Positions 58,240 through 64,000 of a DNA stretch of 64,000 bases are shown piece by piece. Each line of letters opens with the position of its first letter. The first letter of the stretch is position 1. The stretch covers positions 1,498 through 65,497 of the forward strand of contig NZ_AXBA01000026.1 of the NCBI RefSeq assembly GCF_000473085.1, given 5' to 3'. The notes under the pieces are model-generated. The model saw only the letters and a program-made list of their open reading frames with translations, searched no databases and was not told the DNA's origin. A program made the position numbers and the translations under genes. Source of the stretch: Azorhizobium doebereinerae UFLA1-100 (GTDB lineage: Bacteria; Pseudomonadota; Alphaproteobacteria; Rhizobiales; Xanthobacteraceae).

Positions 58240-61200
58240 TCAGGCCTGATGCGGCGCGGGAGCGGCGCCGTCAGCTTCCGTCTCGGGTTCCACTTCCGCG
58301 TGGGTGTGGGCCTTGGCGATCAGCACATAGGCGGCGGGCACGACGTAGAGCGTGAACAGCGTGCCGATGGCGAGGCCGGTGGCGATGACGAGGCCGAGGT
58401 TGTAGCGCGAGGCGGCGCCCGCGCCTGAGGCGAAGATCAGCGGTAGCACGCCGAGCACCATGGCCGCCGTGGTCATCAGGATCGGCCGCAGCCGCAGCGT
58501 CGCGGCGCCGATGATCGCCTCGCGCTTCGACTTGCCGGCGATCTGCAGCTCGTTGGCCACCTCCAACATCAGGATGCCGTGCTTGCTGATGAGGCCCATC
58601 AGCGTGGTCAGGCCCACCTGGGTGTAGATGTTGATGCTGGCGCCGCCGATGCCGATGCTGATGAAGATCAGCGCGCCGGCCAGCGACATGGGCACCGAGA
58701 GCAGGATCACCACCGGGTCGCGGAAGCTGTTGAACAGCGCCGCCAGCGACAGGAAGATCACGATCAGGGCGAAGGCGAAGGTGGTGACGAAGCCGCCGCT
58801 TTCCTGCACATACTGACGCGAGGCGCCACCGAAATCGAGGGTGTAGCCGGTGGGCAGGGTGCGCTGGGCGAGGTCCTTCAGCGCGGTGATGGCGTCGCCC
58901 GTGGTGACGCCCGGCGCCACCACGCCGGCGATGGTGGCGGCGTTCACCTGCTGGAAGTGGTTGAGCGATTCCGGCACCGTCTTGGTCTCGATGCGGGCCA
59001 CGGTGGAGAGCGGAACCATGGTGCCGTCCCCGGTGCGGATGTAATAATCCAGCACCTGAGCGGTGTTGAGGCGGGCCTCCTGCTTCACTTGGGGGATCAC
59101 CTTGTAGGAGCGCCCGTCGAGGCTGAAGTAGTTGACATAGCCGCCGCCCAGCAGGCTGGACAGGGCGCCGCCCACGTCGCTCATCTTCAGGCCGAGCAGC
59201 GAGGTCTTCTCGCGGTCGATGGTGACGGAGGCCTGCGGCTGGTCGATCTTCAGGTCGTTGTTGAGGAAGATGAACAGGCCGGTCTCGAGCGCATCCTGGA
59301 GGAACTTGGCCGCCACCGCGTTCAGCTTGTCGAAGCCATCGGTGGTGCCGATCACGATCTGCATGGGCAGGCCGTTCGATCCCGGCAGGGGCGATTGCTG
59401 GAAGGCCACGATGTTCTGCCCAGCCACCTGGTTCAGCTCCTGCTGGATCATCGGCTGGAGGGTCTTCGTCGTCTGCTTGCGCTGGTCCCAGGGCTTCAGC
59501 ACCCAGCCGGCGATGCTGGTGCCGGGGGCCTCCACCTGGAACACCGTGTCGGTCTCCGGGTGCTTGGCGAAGGTCTCGTAGGTCTGCTTGCCGTAGAGCA
59601 GCTTCTGCTCCAGCGTCGCGTCGGGCGCGGAGATGGTCTGGGCGAGGATGATGCCCTGGTCTTCCTCCGGGGCAAGCTCGCTTTGCGAGGAGCCGTACAG
59701 CCAGTAGACGCTGCACAGCACGAGGCCGGCGAACACGGCGATGACCGGGAGATAGTTCAGGGCGCCGGCGAGCGAGCGGGAATAGGCGCCGGTCACGGCT
59801 CCCATCACCCGGTCCACGGCCATCACCATGCGGGATTCCAGGTCGCCGCCGGCATGGTCCACGGGCTTGAGCATGTAGGCCGACATCATCGGCGTCAGGG
59901 TCAGGGCCACCACGGCGGAAATGGTCACCGCGCCCACCAGCGTGAAGGCGAACTCGGTGAACAGCGCGCCGGTGAGGCCGCCCTGGAAGCCGATCGGCAC
60001 ATAGACCGCGATCAGCACCACCGTCATGGCGATGATCGGGTTGGCCAACTGCCGGGCGGCGGTGAACGCCGCCTGGAGCGGCTTCATGCCTTCCTCCATG
60101 TGGTGGTTGACGCTTTCCACCACGATGATGGCGTCGTCCACCACCAGGCCGATGGCGAGCACCAGGGCCAGCAGCGTGAGCAGGTTGATGCTGAAGCCGA
60201 ACGCCAGCATCATCAGGAAGGTGCCGATGAGCGACAGCGGGATGGCGATGACCGGGATCAGCACCGAGCGCCAGGAGCCCAGGAAGGCGAACACCACCAG
60301 CGTGACGATGACCAGGGCCTCGACCAGCGTATGGATCACCTCCTCGATGGAGCTGTTCACGAAGTCGGAGCTGTCATAGATCACGCCCATGGTCAGCCCG
60401 TTGGGCAACTGCTTCTCGATGTCGGGCAGCGCCGCGCGCACGCCCTTGATGACGTCGAGCAGGTTGGCGGTCGGGGCGATCTGGATGCCGATGTAGACCG
60501 ACTGGCGGCCGTTGAACATGGTGGCGCTGTCGTAGTCGTCCGCGCCCAGCGTAACGTTGGCCACGTCCTTGAGCCGGACGATGGCGCCGTTGGCCGACTT
60601 GACGATGAGGTTCTTGAACTCGTCCACATTGTGCAGGCTGGTGGAGGCGGTGAGGTTCACCTGCACCATCTGCCCCTTGGTGTTGCCGAGGCTGGCGATA
60701 TAGTCGTTGTTGGCAAGCGCGGTGGAAACCTCGGAGGCGGTGACGCCATAGGCGGCGAGCCGGATCGGGTCGAGCCAGGCGCGCATGGCGAAGGTCTTGC
60801 TGCCCAGCAGCTCCGCGGTCTGCACGCCTTCAACCGCCTGGAGCTTCGGCTGCACTACGCGGATCAGATAGTCGGTGATCTGGTTGGGCGCGATGACCTC
60901 GCTGCGGAAGCCGATATACATGGAATCGATGGTCTGGCCGACCTTCACCGTCAGCACCGGCTGCTGCGACCCGGAGGGCAATTGGTTGAGCACCGAATTG
61001 ACCTTGGTGTTGATCTCGGTGAGCGCCTTTCCGGTATCGTAGTTGAGGCGCAGATTGACCGTGATGGTGCTGGTGCCGGTGGTGCTGGTGGAGGTCATGT
61101 AGTCGATGCCGTTCGCCTGGGCGACGGCATTTTCCAGCGGCGTGGTGATGAAGCCCGCCACCACCTCCGGGTCGGCGCCCGGATAGGTGGTCGTCACCGT

Positions 61201-61338
61201 GACGATGGCGTTCTGGGTCCGCGGATATTGCAGGATGGGCATCGAGCTCATGGCCCTGAGGCCGAGCACGAGGATCATCAGGCTGACGACGATGGCCAGG
61301 ACCGGCCGGCGGATGAAGATGTCGGTGAAGGATGACAT
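58240..61338 (-). CDS. RND multidrug efflux pump, inner-membrane subunit (AcrB/MexB family)
   Basis: 1032 residues, normal for HAE1 pumps. It starts FTDIFIRRPVLAIVVSLMI; the TM4 proton-relay pair DD is in GLVVDDAIIVVE; SFDPAL-type periplasmic porter domains flank two sets of TM segments, and a late GLISKHGILMLEVANELQ gives the second repeat. Drives proton-coupled export of hydrophobic compounds. It lies 12 bases after the adaptor gene. In a solvent- and aromatic-degrading strain it may protect against toxic substrates, which is inference. Confidence 0.95.
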   Translation of the reverse strand: MSSFTDIFIRRPVLAIVVSLMILVLGLRAMSSMPILQYPRTQNAIVTVTTTYPGADPEVVAGFITTPLENAVAQANGIDYMTSTSTTGTSTITVNLRLNYDTGKALTEINTKVNSVLNQLPSGSQQPVLTVKVGQTIDSMYIGFRSEVIAPNQITDYLIRVVQPKLQAVEGVQTAELLGSKTFAMRAWLDPIRLAAYGVTASEVSTALANNDYIASLGNTKGQMVQVNLTASTSLHNVDEFKNLIVKSANGAIVRLKDVANVTLGADDYDSATMFNGRQSVYIGIQIAPTANLLDVIKGVRAALPDIEKQLPNGLTMGVIYDSSDFVNSSIEEVIHTLVEALVIVTLVVFAFLGSWRSVLIPVIAIPLSLIGTFLMMLAFGFSINLLTLLALVLAIGLVVDDAIIVVESVNHHMEEGMKPLQAAFTAARQLANPIIAMTVVLIAVYVPIGFQGGLTGALFTEFAFTLVGAVTISAVVALTLTPMMSAYMLKPVDHAGGDLESRMVMAVDRVMGAVTGAYSRSLAGALNYLPVIAVFAGLVLCSVYWLYGSSQSELAPEEDQGIILAQTISAPDATLEQKLLYGKQTYETFAKHPETDTVFQVEAPGTSIAGWVLKPWDQRKQTTKTLQPMIQQELNQVAGQNIVAFQQSPLPGSNGLPMQIVIGTTDGFDKLNAVAAKFLQDALETGLFIFLNNDLKIDQPQASVTIDREKTSLLGLKMSDVGGALSSLLGGGYVNYFSLDGRSYKVIPQVKQEARLNTAQVLDYYIRTGDGTMVPLSTVARIETKTVPESLNHFQQVNAATIAGVVAPGVTTGDAITALKDLAQRTLPTGYTLDFGGASRQYVQESGGFVTTFAFALIVIFLSLAALFNSFRDPVVILLSVPMSLAGALIFISIGIGGASINIYTQVGLTTLMGLISKHGILMLEVANELQIAGKSKREAIIGAATLRLRPILMTTAAMVLGVLPLIFASGAGAASRYNLGLVIATGLAIGTLFTLYVVPAAYVLIAKAHTHAEVEPETEADGAAPAPHQA

Positions 61339-61350
61339 GGCGGCCTCCGC

Positions 61351-62472
61351 TCAGCGATCGACGATGGTGGGAGCGGGGTTGTCGGCTGGCAGGACGGCGT
61401 TGTTCACGCTTACCTGCGAGCCGTTATGCAGCTTCATCTGGCCGGCCACCACCACCTGCTCGCCGGCCTTCACGCCGGACGTGATGGCGATCTGGTCGCC
61501 GCGCGCCTCGCCGGTCTTCACGAACACCTGCCTGACGGCGAGCCCGGTGGCCGAGCCCTCCTTCTTCTCCACCACGAAGACGATGTCGCCATAGGGGTTG
61601 GCGGTGATGGCGGTCTGCGGCAGCGTCACCAGATCGGCGGGGGAGCCCACCTGGATGTCCACCGTGGCGAACATGCCGGGCACGAGGCGGTGGTCGGCGT
61701 TGGCGAACTCGGCACGCACCTGCACGTTGCGCGAGGACGAATCCACCTTGGGGCTGATGGCCGTGATGGTGCCCTCGAACGCGTCGCCCGGATAGGTGTC
61801 CACCTTCGCCTTCACCTTCTGGCCGGCCCTGATGTCGGCGAGGGCCTGCTGCGGCAGGTAGAAGTCGATGAAGATCGGGTCCAGCGACTGGAGCGTCACC
61901 ACCGACGTGCCGGCGCTCACATACTGGCCGAGGTCGACGGAGCGGATGCCGAGGCGCCCGGAGAAGGGGGCCCGCAGGGCCTTCTTGTCCACCACTGCCT
62001 GCTGCTCGGCCACCTGGGCCAGCGCCTTCTTCAGGTTGGCGGTGTCGCTGTCCACGGTCGCCTGGCTGACGGCGTGGATCTTGAGCTGCTCCTGGTCACG
62101 CTTGAGGGTGATGGCGTTGATGTCGGCCGTCGCCTTCAGCGCCTCCAGGTTCGCGGTCTCCTGGTCGGCGCGCAGTTGAAGCAGGAGCTGGCCTTCCTTC
62201 ACCTCGTCGCCGGACTTGAAGGTGAGCTGCGAGACGATGCCGGAGCTCTCCAGCGCGAGGTCCGCGCCTTCCTCCGCGCGGACGCTGCCGACCGCCTTGA
62301 CCGAGGTCTGCCAGGGCGTGACCGAGGCCTCCATGGTGGCGACGGTCTGCGGCGGGTCGCGCAGCGAGGCCAGGGCCTGCTTGATCATGGTCGCCTTGAA
62401 TGCCTGGAAGCCGTAGAGCGCGCCGAAGACGAGGCCGACGGCGACGAGCATGATGATCATGCGCTTTTTCAT
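61351..62472 (-). CDS. RND efflux periplasmic adaptor (membrane fusion protein)
   Basis: 373 residues. An N-terminal membrane anchor (MLVAVGLVFGALYGF) is followed by the lipoyl/hairpin region (SSGIVSQLTFKSGDEVKEGQLL), a coiled-coil alpha-hairpin (about 105-160), RAPFSGRLGIRSVDLGQYV closing the lipoyl domain, and beta-barrel/MP domains. It links the pump at 58240-61338 to the outer-membrane channel encoded upstream. The start at 62472 is the only ATG near the conserved anchor. Confidence 0.93.
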   Translation of the reverse strand: MKKRMIIMLVAVGLVFGALYGFQAFKATMIKQALASLRDPPQTVATMEASVTPWQTSVKAVGSVRAEEGADLALESSGIVSQLTFKSGDEVKEGQLLLQLRADQETANLEALKATADINAITLKRDQEQLKIHAVSQATVDSDTANLKKALAQVAEQQAVVDKKALRAPFSGRLGIRSVDLGQYVSAGTSVVTLQSLDPIFIDFYLPQQALADIRAGQKVKAKVDTYPGDAFEGTITAISPKVDSSSRNVQVRAEFANADHRLVPGMFATVDIQVGSPADLVTLPQTAITANPYGDIVFVVEKKEGSATGLAVRQVFVKTGEARGDQIAITSGVKAGEQVVVAGQMKLHNGSQVSVNNAVLPADNPAPTIVDR

Positions 62473-62547
62473 GTGTGGTCTCTCCTGGCCCGTGCGGGGC
62501 CGGCAATGCCTGCAAGCTGTGTGGGGCGCGGCGCGTGGTGCGCTCAG

Positions 62548-62592
62548 GCCCGGTCAGTGGTGGCCCGGTCAGTGGCGGTCCGGTCAGTGGTC
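62548..62592. repeat. Three tandem 15-bp repeats at the end of the channel gene
   Basis: Three copies of a 15-bp unit close to GCCCGGTCAGTGGTG (62548-62562, 62563-62577, 62578-62592). The third contains the stop codon and last two codons (Asp-His) of the outer-membrane channel gene. Upstream copies on the gene's 3' side each contain a further stop in frame, so the protein is ended by the first unit met. Confidence 0.75.
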
Positions 62593-64000
62593 CTGGAAAT
62601 AGCCCGCGTCGGTGCGCGGGAAGGCCTGCGCCGTCTGGTCCACCCGGTTCCACCAGCCCCCGCCGAGGGCCTGGAACAGGGCGGCGGTGTCGCTGAAGCG
62701 CGAGGCCTGGGCCTTGACGCGGGCGATGACGGCCTGCTGGTAGTTCTGCTCGGCGGTGAGCACCGAGGGATAGGTCACCGCGCCCGCCAGATACTGGGTG
62801 CGGGAGATCTTCACGCTGTCCTGCGCGGCCCGCTCGTAGGCGAGCTGGGCCTTGAGCGTGCTGGCGTCGGCCTCGATGGCGCGCAGCGAATCCGCCACGT
62901 CCTTGAAGGCGGTGATCACCGTGCTCTTGTAGGTGGCGAAGGCCTGGTCGCGGCTGGCGATGGCGGCTTCCTTGTCGTGGAACAGCGTGCCGCCGTCGAA
63001 CACCGTCTGCGACACGCTGGAGGCCACGCTCCAGGCCGCATTGCCCGGCGAGAACAGGCTGCCCGCGGTCAGGCTGTTGCGGGCGTAGCTGCCGCTCAGC
63101 GTCACCTGCGGCAGCATGTTGGCGACGTTCACGCCCACCGTCGCGGTGGCCTTGTGCAGGCTGGCTTCCGCCGAGGCGATGTCGGGCCGCTGGCGGACCA
63201 GGGCGGACGGCACGCTGACCGGCAGGTCGCGCGGCAAGGTGAGGCTCGACAGGGTGACATGCTCACCGCGATCCTCGCTCGGCAGGCGGCCGAGATAGGC
63301 CATCAGCTGGTTGCGCTGCTGGGCGAGCTGCTTCTGCAGAGGCGGCAGCGTGGCCTGGGTCTGCGCGAGGTTCGACTGCTGCGACAGCACGTCGGACTGG
63401 GCCACGGCGCCCAGCTCGAACTGGCGCTGGATCAGGGTGAGCTGTTCCTGCTCCGACTTGATGATGTCGTTGGTGGCGTCGATCTGCGCCCGCAGCGAGG
63501 CGTCGGTGATGGCCGCCGTGACCACGTTGGCGGTCAGCGAGAGATAGGTCGCCTCCAACTGGTACTGCTGGTAATCCGCCTGGGCCTGGAGCGCTTCCAC
63601 CTGGCGGCGGGTGCCGCCCCAGACGTCGAGCGCATAGGATACGCTCACCCCGGAATTGTAGAGCGTGTAGGGCGAATAGCCCGACGTGCTGCTGGGCAGG
63701 CCCGAGGTCGCCGGTGCCGCCTGCTCGCGGGTGACCGAGCCATTGGCCGACACCTGCGGGAACAGGCTGCCTTGCTCGGCCAGCACGTTCTCGCGGGCGG
63801 CCCGAAGCGCCGCCTGGGCGGAGGCGATGTCGGGATGGTTGGCGATGGCCTCCTGCACGAAGGCATCGATCTGCTTGTTGCGGAACACCTTCCACCAGTC
63901 GCCCGGCAGGTCGCGGCCGGGGCGGAACACCTGCGTGCCGCCGCCATGGACGTCGGCGGAGGTGGTCGGCTTGGGGGTACCCTCGGGGCCGTAGCTGTTC
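62584..64000 (-). CDS. RND outer-membrane channel lipoprotein (NodT/OprM family), N-terminus beyond window
   Basis: At least 471 residues of a TolC-like factor. The visible start NSYGPEGTPKPTT runs in from the right edge without a stop. LPGDWWKVFRNKQIDAFVQEA, a family hallmark, lies about 30 residues in. Two outer-membrane-efflux (OEP) repeats follow, with YALDVWGGTRRQVEA in the first and ASSVSQTVFDGGTLFHDKEAA in the second. The signal peptide and lipobox must lie outside the window. Completes the tripartite pump with the two downstream genes. Confidence 0.92.
   Translation of the reverse strand, partial: NSYGPEGTPKPTTSADVHGGGTQVFRPGRDLPGDWWKVFRNKQIDAFVQEAIANHPDIASAQAALRAARENVLAEQGSLFPQVSANGSVTREQAAPATSGLPSSTSGYSPYTLYNSGVSVSYALDVWGGTRRQVEALQAQADYQQYQLEATYLSLTANVVTAAITDASLRAQIDATNDIIKSEQEQLTLIQRQFELGAVAQSDVLSQQSNLAQTQATLPPLQKQLAQQRNQLMAYLGRLPSEDRGEHVTLSSLTLPRDLPVSVPSALVRQRPDIASAEASLHKATATVGVNVANMLPQVTLSGSYARNSLTAGSLFSPGNAAWSVASSVSQTVFDGGTLFHDKEAAIASRDQAFATYKSTVITAFKDVADSLRAIEADASTLKAQLAYERAAQDSVKISRTQYLAGAVTYPSVLTAEQNYQQAVIARVKAQASRFSDTAALFQALGGGWWNRVDQTAQAFPRTDAGYFQDH

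Noticed and set aside
58579-61335. 918-codon plus-strand frame opposite the RND pump
   Set aside because: Asp/His/Gln-rich antisense shadow of a well-conserved RND gene.

Overview
The window is high-GC DNA with dense, overlapping operons, typical of an alphaproteobacterium. The gene style (branched-chain-amino-acid-type ABC importers, class III CoA-transferases, PaaG/thiolase clusters, dispersed AT-rich palindromes) suggests Hyphomicrobiales, perhaps Xanthobacteraceae. That placement is inference; no rRNA is present to test it.

Layout. (a) 1-2062 is the right end of an integrated element: a partial IS5-type transposase, a tyrosine integrase, and the 3' half of a tRNA-Arg(CCG) that looks like an attachment site. 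(b) 2483-6243 is an SbcD-like nuclease/SMC-like ATPase pair, followed by two large palindromes. (c) 6669-22136 is catabolic cluster 1: PaaG-like isomerase, FadB-like fusion enzyme, SCP-x-type thiolase, HMG-CoA-synthase-like/OB-fold fusion, ferredoxin reductase, TetR regulator, PaaK-like CoA ligase, esterase, alpha-methylacyl-CoA racemase, ferredoxin, SDR, enoyl-CoA hydratase and both subunits of a Rieske dioxygenase. The gene content matches the logic of ibuprofen/2-arylpropionate degradation (ipf): CoA activation, ipso-dioxygenation, then retro-aldol loss of the side chain. (d) 22517-27193 is a Liv-type ABC importer whose livG is frameshifted. (e) 27288-34122 holds an IclR regulator and a ring-degradation set: FAH-family hydrolase, MhpA-like hydroxylase, BKACE enzyme, extradiol dioxygenase and an MFS permease. 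(f) 34123-39258 holds a decayed gene, an orphan CbiZ, an amidohydrolase/MFS pair and an AraC regulator. (g) 39518-58122 is cluster 2: three class III CoA-transferases, two MaoC-type hydratases, a CitE-like lyase, an MBL hydrolase, an SDR, a 3-hydroxyisobutyrate-dehydrogenase-like enzyme, an isochorismatase-fold protein, a NitT/TauT-type importer and a second Liv-type importer. (h) 58240-64000 is an RND efflux system, cut by the window end.

Two regulons can be read from the DNA. In cluster 1, a palindrome near AGACCGANCGNTCGGTCT occurs at each divergent promoter and fits the local TetR protein. In cluster 2, a 19-base palindrome ATAATGCATNATGCATTAT occurs in front of all five transcription units and fits the local GntR protein. 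Cluster 2 therefore looks like one co-regulated uptake-and-degradation system, with import, CoA transfer, hydration and aldol-type cleavage of an unknown, probably branched, acid.
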